Counted from the first letter of the stretch, positions 10,336 through 22,585 are shown. The stretch is DNA of 64,000 nucleotides from Stenocarpella maydis (GCA_002270565.1 NQMI01000008.1:314807-378806); one strand, 5' to 3'. The notes: a model not told the origin generated them from the letters alone. Made by a program: numbers and translations.

Positions 10336-12190
10336 TCAACCTGGGTACCACTTGCGAAGAACAGATTCCCTACACTCCATGTCCCAGTTTCTTTCCCAAT
10401 TCCGCAGCTCCTGCATGAACTCCTCCGTTTCTCCCAACAGCGCGTCTCGACCGAACATAGTTTCCACGAATGCGAGGCCTTCTGCCTCCCGCAAGCGACG
10501 CGTGCCTTTAGGGTTCGCCCCGAGAATGGCCTTGGCGCAAATTTCAAGTAAATTGTCCAGCTTCCCTATTACCTGCTTTCCTTTCTTTAAGGGCCTTACC
10601 ACCAAATCAACAGCCTTGCCTGGCTTTTCAACCCTAGTTTCCCAGTATTCATCCACGAACTTCTGCGAAGTCTCCATATTACCATATAAGCTGAGCAGCA
10701 AAAGCCACAAGTCACTTGCAACGAGCAGCAAAGGCCCACCCGGGCCGTACTTGAAGTAGGCCCAATCGTGGATCCATTTGCCAAGGGAGTTGCAGTCGAA
10801 CACACTGTGCAGGAGAATGATTGGTTTCTTGTCTGGGTCCCACTCATCAAGATTGTATCCTTCGGGGATTTCATGGAGCATTGCGTCGTTCTCGGCTGCC
10901 TTCCGTGGTTCATGTCGGTTCGGGGTCTCCATATCGTGACATCCTATGGAGGAGGGTCGGTGCCAACCGCCGGTACTGTATTTGCTAGTCCTAGGCTGCA
11001 TGTTGACTTCGCTTCTGGCAAGTGGGGAGATCGAGGAGGAAGGATCCGCATCGGAAAAATTCGGAGTTAGACAACGATCAGCAGCTTCGCTGGAAGAAGC
11101 ATCGTCAGGTGCATCTGGCGACTGCCTCTGTCTGTATCGGGGCTCTTGGGCAGAGATTCTCAAGTCACGTAAAGCCCTGTACGCGTTAGTTTCGGGGATC
11201 TGCCCGGTAATTTGCTGCAGACCACTCACAAGCTGTTGATGGAAGACGTCGAAATCGGCCTCTGCGGGAGGAAAGGGTTATGATACTGGTTCTGCGCTAG
11301 TGACTGGTCTGCGCCTGGCTCGTAATCTCCGGGATCGTACGCCCCCGAAAGAACTGCTTCTGAGCGATGCGGCTCTGCGCGTGTTCTTGGCTGCAAGTTT
11401 ACCTGGTAGTGTTCTGTAGGAACTCCTGCTCCGACGATTTGGGCCCGCGGGTGCCATGATCCGCGCCGACTTGGAGTGATACCCCCAATGAACTGCGTGT
11501 CAGAATGCTCTGTGGGGAGAGAAGCTTCCGGGGACCCATAGATCGGTCGAGTCGCGGCGCTGTTTTCTTCCTCCGATCTTAGTGCATAGTCCTCATCTTC
11601 CTGGCTGCTTGAACTATCCTGGCGATTGGAATCCGGTTCGGGGTACCATTCAATTTGTCTACGTGAGGGTCTACCAGGTTGGGTACGAATACCAGCTTCT
11701 TCTGAGTGACTATAATTAAGTCAGTAAAGTCGCAGTGGTGCTCCTGATCATACTTACAAATCGTACCAACCGTTTCTCCCAGAATATTGACGCGGAAAAT
11801 GTGGTCGCTGAAACGGTGGACCTCCTTGGGGAGGCTGAAAAGTCGCATAGCCTGCTTGAGGCCAACCTAGGTAGGGCTGCCCTGCATGGTGGGCACTGCC
11901 ATAATGATGTCTTGGTGGAGGTTGAGGTGGGAAGTACGTTGGGGGATATTGAGGTCCAGTATAGTTGCTATAAAGTTGATGAGGCTGCGGCCAATTACCT
12001 CCAGGAGTAGCGGCTGGTGAGCGTATGGGCTGGGCTTCATCGCTCTTTTGAGCTAATTAGTTCGTGTTGAGCTTTCGGATTCTGCTATCGCCCAAGGACT
12101 AACCTTGCGGTGTTGTCGGAACGCCTGTGCCGGGGGTTCCTCAAGAAATGGCGAGCGCTCCCTGCCACCACTTGCCGAATGCTGTACCAT
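10336..12190 (-). CDS. fungal-specific hypothetical protein, paralogue A (WDPD...NSLGKW family)
   Basis: I read four exons: 12104-12190, 11758-12044, 11230-11709 and 10336-11176, giving 564 aa. Introns carry GTTAGT, GTAAGT and GTGAGT donors and CTAAY branch sites. Residues about 30-125 are Pro/Gln/Tyr/His-rich (PPTYFPPQPPPRHHYG) and residues 125-390 are Ser/Arg-rich and disordered. From about 397 comes the conserved part: WDPDKKPIILLHSVFDCNSL, GKWIHDW, helical segments and a C-terminal FVETMFGRD block. The neighbouring gene at 12614 shares this domain. Similar proteins are, from memory, annotated in fungi as vegetative cell wall protein gp1-like, a label that reflects only the Pro-rich part. 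No signal peptide is seen, so a wall location is doubtful. The 5' end is the least certain: the ATG at 12190 is the first in frame, and a possible acceptor just upstream could add an exon. Confidence 0.6.
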
Positions 12191-12613
12191 TTTGGATCGG
12201 TATCTTGTGTCCAGGTCTGAGAAAATCAGAGACACTGGTAACTTGGGAAGTATTGGTTTTCGAATTAAGCGTAGATGGTTTTAATATATCGGTTACGATG
12301 CAGTGGCACATAGATTGCGGTTGAGAAATACTGCCGTATTTATACACGTCCACGATACAAGTCACCACTTGGATCAGATATCAGACGAGCATGGCTCTAC
12401 AAACAAGACTGCTATCGGGCTGCCTTGAAACACCTGACGGCCAGTCACCAATTTCAGTGAACTGGGGGGGGGGATTGCGTGCAAGCTACTTTAAGCTACT
12501 TTAAGTCGGCTCTTGATGGGCTGCCGCTTAGCAAGGGAAAATCACAGAGCGTAATTTGTATCTGGAAAATAATGTCCTTGTCATCATTATCTATCATCCA
12601 CGAGTGCCCATCT
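12191..12613. other. intergenic between tandem paralogues
   Basis: This holds the upstream region of paralogue A and the 3' flank of paralogue B. A run of G lies near 12465. Confidence 0.5.
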
Positions 12614-13606
12614 TCACAAGAGCCTTTCACAGTCAGTGTCAAACCACTTGTTCCACTCTCTTATGCTCCATATGAGATCGTAGAATGAACCTCGTTGCGA
12701 GGGGTTGCGGCCGATGAAGCTGTCGATGAAAACCACGACGCTCTTGTGGCTCAGCTTCGGAAATCCATCAATCCCTGTAACCTCCAGTACAATCTGCTCG
12801 CACTTCTTCAACATCTCGTCCAGCTGAGTGACGAGTTTGTCACCGAGTAAGGTGAACTCCCTGATACTTTGGCGTACATTGGAATCTTGGATATTTGGAA
12901 GACGGCTCTTGGCATGTTTTATCTTGCCCCCGAGTTGAATATGTTCATACCAGAACTGGGCCGCGAGATCTGTCATTTCGTCATCGTCTCCGTAGATGCG
13001 GATCGTCTGGTCGAGGACCCATTTTCCAAGGGAGTTGGTATCGAAAACCGCTGTAAGCAACAGTATGGGCTCCCCATCAGGGTCCCAGTGCTTGAGGCAC
13101 CGACCTGGGGCAATGTGATGCTTCTTGGCGTCTGCGACAGTAGGATCCCGGTGTGGAGGGGGCTCAAATAGCGATTTGGGTTCGGCGGGGCTTCGCTCGG
13201 TCTGGCTCGTGTACGAATAGCGCTGGCCATCTAGAAAAGAAACAGCGCGCGAGAAGAATGATTCCTCCGTGTGCGAGTCCGAATCTGAGTCGTCAAAATA
13301 CGAACCTCGGCGTTGATGTTTCGATCCGGGCTGATACGATTTGTCGCTTCTGTAGCTTGCCCGGTGGTCAACTGACCGGCTAATCTTGTGCCTCCGGTGG
13401 CCTTTGGACTCATTTGTCTTCGTCTTCATTGAGGTGTAGGTTGGGTGCGATCTCTCTTCGAACGGAGTCCCGCTCTTGGTTTGAGAATTGTCTCTGCGAT
13501 GTCCACGTGGTGAAGAAGATGATGCGGCGCGAGTACTAGTGCCCCGGACCTGTCCGGCGGCGACGTAGTGAAGAATGCTTCTCGAGGATCCAGGAGAAAG
13601 ACTCAT
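12614..13606 (-). CDS. fungal-specific hypothetical protein, paralogue B (WDPD...NSLGKW family)
   Basis: This frame of 330 aa from the ATG at 13606 has no intron. Residues 1-165 are Ser/Arg/His-rich and disordered, including an acidic DDSDSDSHTEE stretch. From about 174 it matches paralogue A: WDPDGEPILLLTAVFDTNSL, GKWVLDQ, then helices and FIDSFIGRNP, ending in a WFDTDCERLL that parallels A's NWDMECRESVL. The two genes run in the same direction 424 bp apart, so a local duplication with divergence of the N-terminal halves is the simplest reading. A TATATAAAA box lies about 45 bp upstream of the ATG. Function is unknown. Confidence 0.7.
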   Translation of the reverse strand: MSLSPGSSRSILHYVAAGQVRGTSTRAASSSSPRGHRRDNSQTKSGTPFEERSHPTYTSMKTKTNESKGHRRHKISRSVDHRASYRSDKSYQPGSKHQRRGSYFDDSDSDSHTEESFFSRAVSFLDGQRYSYTSQTERSPAEPKSLFEPPPHRDPTVADAKKHHIAPGRCLKHWDPDGEPILLLTAVFDTNSLGKWVLDQTIRIYGDDDEMTDLAAQFWYEHIQLGGKIKHAKSRLPNIQDSNVRQSIREFTLLGDKLVTQLDEMLKKCEQIVLEVTGIDGFPKLSHKSVVVFIDSFIGRNPSQRGSFYDLIWSIREWNKWFDTDCERLL

Positions 13607-16482
13607 GATATCCGTGTATCTTGGCAATCGAAATAAATACCCGATGTATATAAAAGTATGTATAGGTAAATGTTAAAGCAGTGTGTCAAGAATTTTTGAT
13701 CTGGTCTTTACTCAATGACAAAAGATCCCACAGCAAGCATACCAACATTGATGTTAACTCCAAGTTTTATAAGTAGCAACTCCTTTATGGGAGGAAACCC
13801 AGGTCTCTGGCCCTTAAAGTCTGCTGATGGAGGATGTGCGGTCTACCGAGTCGAATTGCAGTTATGGGACTTTCAACACCACTCTATATCATGCTACAAA
13901 GGACGGCTGCTTTATTGAGAACGTGAAATCTGGGAATTCTATACCGTTGAACTCCTTGACCCGACTAAAAATAGGCAAGGACGGAAATTTGGGGCTGAGA
14001 CAAACGGACCGCACAAAGGCAGATGCCTGGGTAAAAGTAGTTGCTCGGCAGGTGAATGAAGACCAAACGATAACCGACTGACACTCTTCGTTTGTTTGCT
14101 GTTGCGGTACCTAGTTATGCAGCAATTTCAGTGACCCAGCCAAGAGATTTTGAGTATTTGCCCAGATATAACTGCGAAAGCTGGGCCTAAGTTTGAGGTT
14201 TCAGAAGAAATTATCACCGAGTATGACACGATGATATCTCTACGATATGGGGGGGCACTGTGGTAGATGGATACCCACTTCAAAAGGATACTGAGATTAT
14301 TTGGTCACTTTAACTTGTGTCTACCAATACAAATTTGACACCAAAATAACGCATTTCATTTTCATTTAACGTCAGACCAATGTAAGTTGGATAAGAGGTG
14401 CTGGTTTGGCTTAGTGGTAGGAAACAAAGCCCAGTTGGTGTCGAGCAAGCAGTGAAGTCAGTACCAAGTAAGGTAGCTATGGTCCTGCCAGGCGGAGAGG
14501 CTCAGCCTGCCTGAGATGAACAATGACGTCCTGCTCGTAAGCACACGAACGCCTGCCAAAACTAAGCAATGATACATTTATTAATATGCTTCAAATGAAC
14601 CCATTCCTAGTAACCCGTAATAGTGTCTGATGACAGGCCGTCCTACTTGAGAAGTCACTAACCAGAAGCCTGGGCTGCCAAAAACGCCAGGTTATACCCT
14701 CGGCGAATGGTTATTAATTACCAGGACGGACGTAGTGCCAGAAATTCGCGCCTCGCCGTGACCTATGGGCGTTTACAAGGTCAGATTCAACTCCTTGCCG
14801 AGAATCGTGCCCTATGCTGTCCAATCATTACGGTGTGGGCCCGAACTATCGTCCGCCTCATCGCCGACGACCACCGCTTAGGCCATGGGTACGCTCGAAC
14901 ACACTCGCTGAGATCGAGGAGACGGGCCCAGGCACCGACAAGGGCCAAAGGTCTGGATCTCAGAGAAAACAGAGCTGTACTAGCCACACCGCCAATTAAC
15001 GTGCGGATGCTAAAGTCTGGAAGTCGGTCCTACAGCTCCAGGTTGAGCATGGTACTGGTAAATACTGCACTACATATTCGGGAATCTCCCATGATCCTGG
15101 ATCACGTCAGCCCTTATTTAGGTTGTTAAAACTAAATCTTGGCAATTCTTTCTTCCACAATTGCATTGCAAGTTCCTGGCCGAAGGATCTATTCAGTCGA
15201 ATTCGTGGAAAGTTGACGGTACAAATCTTTGTGAAATTTATGCGACACCAGTTGGAACACTCCTTGATGAAGCGATCTTGGTTGGCGCCATTAAGCCAAA
15301 TCTCCGAGGATGAGTCTGCTAGCAACACAGAGAGACGAATCTGGCAGGTCAAATCCGCCACAGCTAGTCATCTATAACCCGCTGCAATCCTCACTATGAT
15401 TGGTGGAAAGTGTCAACCAAGCTTTCAGCGTGTATAATGACAGGTATACTATGGGACAGCAGTGCTCAGAAAGAAATTGTACTCGGGTCTGCGTATAATC
15501 CTGAAGGAAGTTGTTTAAGTGGGGAGGCCTGCTAGCGTTCCCCGGATTCAGGGGTACGCCACACCGGCGATGGGCCGAGAAGCATATCGATCCACAGCGC
15601 GTTCATTAAGCTACGAGGGCCAAGAAGGCAGGAAGGCAGCCTAAATCTGATGGGTCCTAATTTAGCCCCTCTACTGGCGATTGACCCATGCTGTGGTAAG
15701 CTTACCCCTACTAGCATGACTACGTTCCCTTCAAGCGCAGGGACACTGCATATTGATAGGTAGCATCATGGAAGATCTCGCTCCTAACGCCAATTGTGGT
15801 GTCGTTGGAAATGCGTGTAATCCTGATAACCCAATAGAAATGCACGAAGCATAAACAACTAGGTACACAGGTCTGGGCCCTCAGCCTTGTTCTCCCGTGT
15901 CCTCTCCAGTGCCTCGGGTTTGTCTGTTGTGAGACTGTGGTAACTGGAGTCCGGTTCAACCTGTAAAGAACCAATAATAAAGCTTTCCTGGATTTCCATA
16001 TCGACTGAGTAGCATGAACGCCAGCACGTGAGGATACACTCTTGCTTCTCAGCTGACCTCGCAGGAATTGGCCTTCGTATACCCCAAGACACTGTCCTAG
16101 TTGGGGGAAGACGCAAATGTCCAGATTCGCCACTGTCCGAGACTTGGCCTACTTGCCAACGCACGATGAGACATTTGTGGGTATGAAGTAGGCAGCAGAA
16201 TTAACAGTACGGTGAAGAAGTCAGGGAGGGTCGGCCTCCACTAGTGCCCTTCCCACCTAGCATCACCATATCTCGGACTATGATCTCGGACTACGGTCAG
16301 ATTTACCATCTCGAACTGCCAACTCGACGGCCTGTACGCATATGGATCAGCGATGTGGTATCTATATAAAGGATACTGGAAAGCCTGTTCCTGTTATACC
16401 ATCTTCTATCATTATCCATTCACCATTTCCCCTGTCAACCTATCGACCAGTCTTTTGAATCCCAACCTTCTACATCAACAAG
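13607..16482. other. gene-poor stretch
   Basis: Only one frame here looks protein-like: 13827-14081 (+), 84 aa, with three Cys and an even composition, which may be the 3' exon of a small gene whose start I could not find. Frames at 14707-15129 and 15720-16164 show no motif. The stretch may hold eroded accessory sequence. Confidence 0.35.
16364..16370 (+). promoter_or_regulatory. TATA box of secreted-protein gene
   Basis: TATATAA lies 113 bp before the ATG at 16483 and is followed by a pyrimidine-rich leader, a normal arrangement for strongly induced fungal secreted-protein genes. Confidence 0.5.
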
Positions 16483-17143
16483 ATGCAGATTCTCTCGATG
16501 ATCCTTGGCCTTGCTGCCACCGCCGCCGCTATTGATACCGTACTCTTCTACAACAGAGGTTGCAGTGGCAGCAGCGTCCAATGTGGCGGTCTGAACCCAG
16601 ACACTTGCTGCCGTGCAGGAGGGAACAACTATGGGAGCATTCAGTTCCGGTTTATTCCACTGGACTGGAGAATCGAAGCCAGGGGCCATTCTGGTGGCGA
16701 CTGCACCAATCTCCAAGAGAGGGGCTACCCCACCAACGTCGCTGACATCTGCCTCAACCTGGGGCCATTCTCTGGTGCTGGGTATGGCTTCAGGAGCAAG
16801 AAGCGTGACGAGGCTGAAAGCAACGAATGCGTCAACGCTGATACTCTGACAACCGAGGATGGCGCCAGCTTCAGCCTCGTTGACTTGGATGAAGATACTG
16901 TCTCTCAACTGGTACGTCTCCCTTCTTTGAATCTGATATTCATGAAGTTTAGTCGCTAACGTCTTCGCTTTACCATATAGTAAGCAGAGTCCCGTCTATA
17001 AAAAAAAACAATATTTTCTAACCTGGTGTTATGTCTATGATCAATTATACTAACTCTGTTGTTCTTCTAGGCTTGCAATTGCAGCCACGGGTGTCAACTC
17101 TACCGGCATTCCAGAGGAGTTCCAGAAGTTGAGGGTCGAGTAG
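16483..17143 (+). CDS. small secreted cysteine-rich protein, 3' end uncertain
   Basis: Exon 1 (16483-16911) encodes a hydrophobic signal peptide (MQILSMILGLAATAAA) and a mature part with seven Cys, including a CC pair near 42-43. A donor GTACGT follows. Two acceptors are possible. The one ending at 16980 (GCTAACG branch) puts TAA directly after the splice, giving about 143 aa. The one ending at 17070 leads to an exon whose sensible reading (IAATGVNSTGIPEEFQKL, stop at 17141-17143) is one base out of phase with exon 1. So either the gene has a one-base lesion, the C-terminus was lost, or a splice choice is missed. A KKR at about 106-108 could be a Kex2-like site. It is an effector or surface-protein candidate without recognised family. 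Confidence 0.6.
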
Positions 17144-19663
17144 AGCGTGGTCAAAATTGAATTTGGCCTAGTTTTGAGACTCCACAACTTAGCCTTTTAT
17201 ATAAAGCCTACCACACCACCTTCCCGGTCTAATACCCCCGGGGGCCAATGTTCTCCTGGACATTTTCTTTTCTACAAATAGTCTCACAAAGTTCGACAGA
17301 CTGCGAGTGATAAGACCGAAACTGGGATTGTCCTAATTCGAAGAGAAATCGTCATGGGCAAATAGAAAGGGCAATCTATCTATCCTGGCAAGCGAGGGTT
17401 CCTGTGAATTCATTAACTATGAACCAATTGAGATAGCTCTACGAAATTGTTTGGGTTGAAAGGAGCCAGATGTTCTTAGATGGATATATATGACGTCTCC
17501 GAAATTCTTGAGTCCTGCGAACCCGTATGTATTCAACATGAATACCACTGGCCGCCTGCGCTTATCAGGTGTGCGCCTCGCCCTTGTAGTGGATAAACTT
17601 TCCTCTATGAGTCTTCTTGATCGCTTCTTCGCCTAATACCCGTAGCATCCCATCACATAACTATCTTGGCCATTAAGCGCTTGAGGAAGTCCGAGATGTC
17701 TTGCTGCCTGGCTACCCATGATAGTATTAGGGAGCCTACAATCTGTAATGAAAGTGGTGATGGCTCCATTGGGGTTCAGTGTCTTTGTATTCCATCTCAT
17801 GGTATTGGACGGCCTGTTTACACCATTGGGGATAGGAAGTGGCTGTCTGTTAGTTGATACCTGAGTCAGCCGTTACGCAGTAGGTTATCGCTTGTTGTTT
17901 CAATACCTACTGCGCCTGGTTAGCTAAGTATTTCGTTTGCTCCTGGGGGTGACCTACAAGTAAGTAGCTCGAGCATAATACCCAAGGAATAAGCATAATG
18001 AGGAAGTTACCATTCATAAAGCAAAGAGGAAAGGGGGTGATAATGAGGTGGAGCTTCCCTCACCTTCCTCGCTATCGTGATTTTGATGATGTCCTCCCTG
18101 AGGTACGTATAGTAAATCAAGAGGTATATCGATTGGCTAATTTAGGTACTCCGTTTCGATTTCGATTAGTCTGGGTATGAGAAACTCTGCCACTTTGTAT
18201 AGAAAATAGCGAAAGCTCTGCTTATCATTGCCCTTCCGCTTCGCTTCAGGGCAACTTCCTCGTAAACCTACCTTAAGATCACCTGCATCCGAGCCACATA
18301 ACTGTCAGTGAGGTACCTACGTACGTATCTAGGTAGCTCCTTGCCTCTGTCGAGAATTCTGCAGCTGGGCAGCGCCCACTGCACAACCTCAGCATCAGGT
18401 AATGGGTTGTGTTTTAAGGGGTTCTCTGTTCAACTGGGCACAACTGGGAAACTTCTTGTCCAAATACCTGGCCAAATCGATAGTCTCTGGTAAGTGAGAT
18501 CCCAGGCACTACCTGCAACTTCCAAGGGTGGGTGCTCCTCAACCTTTCTTTCTTCCCTACATCACCGCCCTCTAACTCTGGCTGATGGCAGCCAGCAACA
18601 GTACTAAGGACAACAGAATCCAAATCCACCTCTGGAGGAAGAAATCGGATCTACGTCTTACGCCAGAGCTGGGGTGGAACGCTCGAATGAACCGGTGACC
18701 GTGTCGGGCGTTTCTAGTTTGTTTAGTTACTAGAAATATACGAGGAGACTCTTCAACTTCAAATTATTCAGAATACGGGCCCTAACTGTCCTAAATGGGC
18801 TAATAAAATTCGCCTAGAATAGGCATGCGGGAAGCGTTGATCCTTGCGTTCAGTGTGCTCGAAAATGCCTCAAACGGCCGCGCCCCACACACTTCGGGAC
18901 GATTATGTACATGATACTCTTCAATTAGATATCAGGGAAGGCTGGGCTATAATATGACCCCTCTGAGACTGTTGCACATGTACCACTCCTCGTCAAGCGA
19001 TATTTGTGAATGCAGACAGAGACCGGCCAATCAAACACAAAGCGCCTTCTGTGCGCCCAAGAGCCGATCACAAGGCTATCACCAGTTTAGTGTTGGCTAT
19101 TGTTTTGAAATTTATTGTTATTGGTATTGTATTTCTTATTAAACGCTGGGTTTTTAATCGTTTGCGACTGTATGAAGGGACCGCCGCAGCTCCTTTTTCA
19201 AGGGAATTGTGGCCGGATTAAAAACGAAACCAGCTTTGCGCCCGAGTCAACAACGTCACACAGCTCGAGCCGTCCGTGCCCTGTTGCACCAGTATCACAT
19301 ACAGTAAAAGGGCCAAGTCGCCAAGTCCAGCATTCAAGTAAAAAGGGAGCAACATTGGCACGCTATGGCCTTCACTTCTGCTTGTTCATGGCAGTGCACT
19401 TGAGATGAGCAGCAAAGCTAATGTGTGCCAAGGGCTGGAAATGGGTTGAGTGACGTGACATCCGGCGCTCACTTAATTTGGGTACGAAAGGAACAAACTT
19501 GTCTTTCTTGGCACGTTTACCTATATAACAAACGTAAAAGTTCTCGCTATGCCTTCTTGACCTGCGTTATTCGAACTGCATCAAACCTCGCGGAGCTCAA
19601 CTTCGATATCGTGCAAGCATTTCACATCTACTTGAATCTCAATTCTTGACCACCGATCCCACA
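17144..19663. other. gene-poor stretch between secreted-protein genes
   Basis: This stretch is relatively AT-rich. Frames are under 100 codons and lack motifs. I see no transposase or reverse transcriptase remnant. Confidence 0.4.
19522..19528 (+). promoter_or_regulatory. TATA box of 8-Cys secreted-protein gene
   Basis: TATATAA lies 136 bp before the ATG at 19664. Confidence 0.45.
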
Positions 19664-20080
19664 ATGCTCTTCAACACCTTTACCCTCTCGTTCTTGGTCT
19701 TTGCGCCAGCGGCTCTCTCCGCCAATCTGCCGGCGGACGCTTTGCAAGCCAGACAATGTGGGGACTACCCCGCGTACACAGGGCCATGCTCTGACACCAG
19801 TACGGTAAATCCGTGGTGCTATAATCTTGTGCATATGTATTGCATGTGGTTTGTGTATGTGGTACAATCGAAGTCGCTGATTAGGGTTTTTTAGACTGTG
19901 GCGCGTCGGGTACAAACTGTGAAAAGAAATTCCAAAGCTGTGTTCCTTACCCTTGTGAGTCGATCATCCAAGCTCATGCCCCTTTCCAAGATGGCTCTCA
20001 AAGTAGGTACTGATACTGACTGGTCCGAAACGGCAGCATACGACTGTCCGGCACAAGGCTGCACTTGCTCGTACATGTAG
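19664..20080 (+). CDS. small secreted protein with eight cysteines
   Basis: Three exons read by eye (19664-19799, 19895-19954, 20037-20080) give 79 aa. The signal peptide is MLFNTFTLSFLVFAPAALSA. The mature part has eight Cys at about 32, 42, 47, 54, 61, 69, 74 and 76, an even number suited to four disulfides, ending QGCTCSYM. Intron 1 uses the GTACGG donor at 19800; the nearby GTAAAT at 19805 would break the frame and lose the Cys pattern. Intron 2 uses GTGAGT with a TACTGAC branch. The fact that splicing restores an even Cys set across three exons supports the model. I do not recognise the family. It could be an effector, an antimicrobial peptide or a surface protein. Confidence 0.6.
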
Positions 20081-20532
20081 TCGACCTCGTTGAGGACCCC
20101 GTGGATCCTGGGGGACATGCAAAGGGCATAAAGAGTGAAAAGTACCTTTTAGGGGGGCAAGCTACATATTAATCTTAACGAATCCACTATCACAGAAACT
20201 ATGCGAGTATAGTCCTGTCGGTAGACACACTGTACTAGCACGTGTTGGAAAGCCCCGTTTGAATAATAGTGTCTGGCAACCTGTGATTACTTTATCGGTT
20301 CCCGGAATGGATTCGGGCGCGGCTCCACAATCAGTGGCGGAAGCGACAAGGAGCGTAGAGTTTCAATCGAATGAAAATTTCTTGTCATTTTGTTTTCGGA
20401 TCCTCGAACAACCACAATGAACATTATAGGAGTGGGTCTTGTAAGTTGGTGGACTTAGGCAGGCGTTGGGCGATGTACCGCCCGTTTCCATTGGTGTGAA
20501 GATTCTACCCAGGTACTTCCAGCGAGAGGGAC
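20081..20532. other. intergenic
   Basis: This is the convergent 3' flank of the secreted-protein gene and the oxidoreductase gene. I see no supported gene. Confidence 0.5.
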
Positions 20533-22188
20533 CTAGAGACTCTTTACAACATTCTCTTCCCACCACTTGGGAAAGTCTACCACAGTCCTGTTTTTCCTCG
20601 CATCCTCTGCCGCAAATACCATACTGTGGCTCATGATAACATCCTCTAGGGAACACCCCATGTACTCCTTCTGGGCACGAGGCACGTCCCAGCCATGGTT
20701 CTTGACCTTGTCGACGGCCAAGACGAACTGGCGAGCCAATCCCTCATCCGCGTCACTATGCCCGTCGCCTTTGGGTACATGTGGATAGAAGACACGCCTC
20801 CCTCCAGTTTTGAAGTCCTCCACTGTGATGGACGAGCTGTCTGCAGTGATCTCGCCGTCTGCGCCGTAGATGTGTGTAAAGCGCTGGCAGATCTTCTTTG
20901 TGAAAGCAACCATGTGCAAGGTCGCAGTCTTGCTACCCCTGCCGGCAGCTAAATCGTCGTCCCATGAGAGCGTGACCGTCTGGTTGTCGCAGACGTCATT
21001 GTCAGCCTCATATACGCAGCGGCCAAACCAATTCCGGCTGCTGATGTCGTCCGGAGACATGTGCAAGGTGTCATAGTCCTCTGACAGCTTGGCGAGTAGC
21101 GCTTCTTGGCCGGCATCAGGGCCTCCAGAGGCAATGCATTCCTCCATGTCCGGGCACGCTATCCGGGCCCAGCGGTCCTGGTTCTCGCTCTTCAGCTGTG
21201 GGCTCGTGTAGATGCGTTTTGCAGAGAACTGGCACGAGGGTTCGATGGAGCAGGACATGCAGTTCGTGGCTGTGCCTGCCGCCGCCGGTTTCCGGGAGCG
21301 CTTGAAATGCTGGAGCGACCCGGACGAGGAGATGTCCTTGGGAACATGAGCCGGCTTTGAAGAATCAGTAGAGCTCGCTGCTAGCATCCAATACAACAAG
21401 TCGACATCGTGGCACGACTTTGCGAGGAGGGATGGTGCGGATGTGGACTCTTTTCGCCAATTCCCCCTGGACGCCAATGTCAGCTACAAGAAACAGATAA
21501 GTACTCTTGGCCCACCCGCGACATACCTGACATAACTATGTGTGAAATGGTTCCAGCCCACTGGCTCTGTGTGGTTGACAGCCATAACCTCGCCAATGAC
21601 CTTGTCGTCGACCAGAAGCTTCCGCAGTAACATATTGTGCGGGCTGTAGCGGAGGACATGGCCGATGGCGAAGAGCTTCGACGGCGCCACCGAGGGGTCA
21701 GGCAGGAGGGCCTTGTATATGTCGATGCAGTCACCCAAGGTCGGTGCCAACGGCTTCTCACACATGACGTGCAGGTCCAACGGCGCCAGGTCCAGGACAG
21801 CCTGACGGTGCATTTGGTCCTGCACGCAGATGAAGACGGCATCGACGCCCTCTGGGACGCCCTCCTCTCCAGCCTGTGCCCTGGAGCGCCTCGCCTTCTC
21901 CCAGCCCACGAACTCGGACCATGTCTCGAACTCCTGGCCCTCGGCCGGCTTGCCGCTGCCCCAGATGTACTTGCGGCCGATCTGGCGACGCTTCACGGCA
22001 ATGGGCTCCACGATGCCCGCGACGATGCCGTTCGTTGAGTTCTGGATGGCTTTGGAGTACACGAGCCCACGGTTGCCGCCGCCGATGAGCAGGATTCGCG
22101 GCGGTGAGGGCGAAAAGGGTGGTCTCTCGGGAGCCGGCAGGCGCACAATGCCCTCGTCCTTTTCGTCCACGTCCGCGTGTGGCGCCAT
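20533..22188 (-). CDS. Gfo/Idh/MocA-family NAD(P)-dependent oxidoreductase
   Basis: Exons 21527-22188 and 20533-21466 give 531 aa; the 60-nt intron has a GTATGT donor and splicing rebuilds SYVRGNWRKES. The N-terminal Rossmann domain shows RILLIGGGNRG (about 31-41) and the family EKP motif at about 144-146 (HVMCEKPLAP). The C-terminal domain has HDVDLLYWML and a Cys cluster CMSCSIEPSC followed by FSAKRIY, a feature of a subfamily of these enzymes. The family oxidises or reduces sugars, inositols and amino sugars with NAD(P); the substrate here cannot be read from sequence. It lies 397 bp downstream of a GNA1-like acetyltransferase on the same strand, with a sugar transporter beyond, suggesting a shared sugar substrate. 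Cytosolic; no signal peptide. Confidence 0.88.
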
Positions 22189-22585
22189 TGTGGGAATAAC
22201 GTTAGTACCTGATCCTGTGTCAGGGGTTTCGACTTGGCGTTAGTCCGGCAATCAGAGCGTGTCTATTACCAAGGCTGGTATCCTCTTATAAAGGCCGGAA
22301 TCGTGGGGAGACAGTCAACGCAGCGTGCTACCTGCACTTGGAAATAAAATGTAACGTTCTATTATGCTGTAACGGCAGTCTAAGCGACGGATGGCCTGTT
22401 TGGGTACTCCGCAGAAGTTGGCGCTCCGCTCCCGACCCGTCGGAACATACTCCACAGAAGAGAGCTAAGATCCAAGGCGGAGATTTGCACCGGAAGCAGA
22501 GTGTACATCATTCATGCTATACCGAGTAAGACAACGCCAGCTATCCTCGTTCTCACAGTCGATATCTAGGTAACTAGCTATGGAG
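22189..22585. other. intergenic between oxidoreductase and acetyltransferase
   Basis: This 397-bp spacer holds the oxidoreductase promoter region. No gene is seen. Confidence 0.5.

Noticed and set aside
12053..12235. Separate 60-aa minus-strand gene
   Set aside because: Its sequence forms exon 1 of the spliced gene 10336-12190; the rest is intron.
14400..14475. Possible tRNA: TGGCTTAGTGGTA resembles an A box
   Set aside because: No GGTTCGANTCC-like B box at a proper distance and no acceptor stem.
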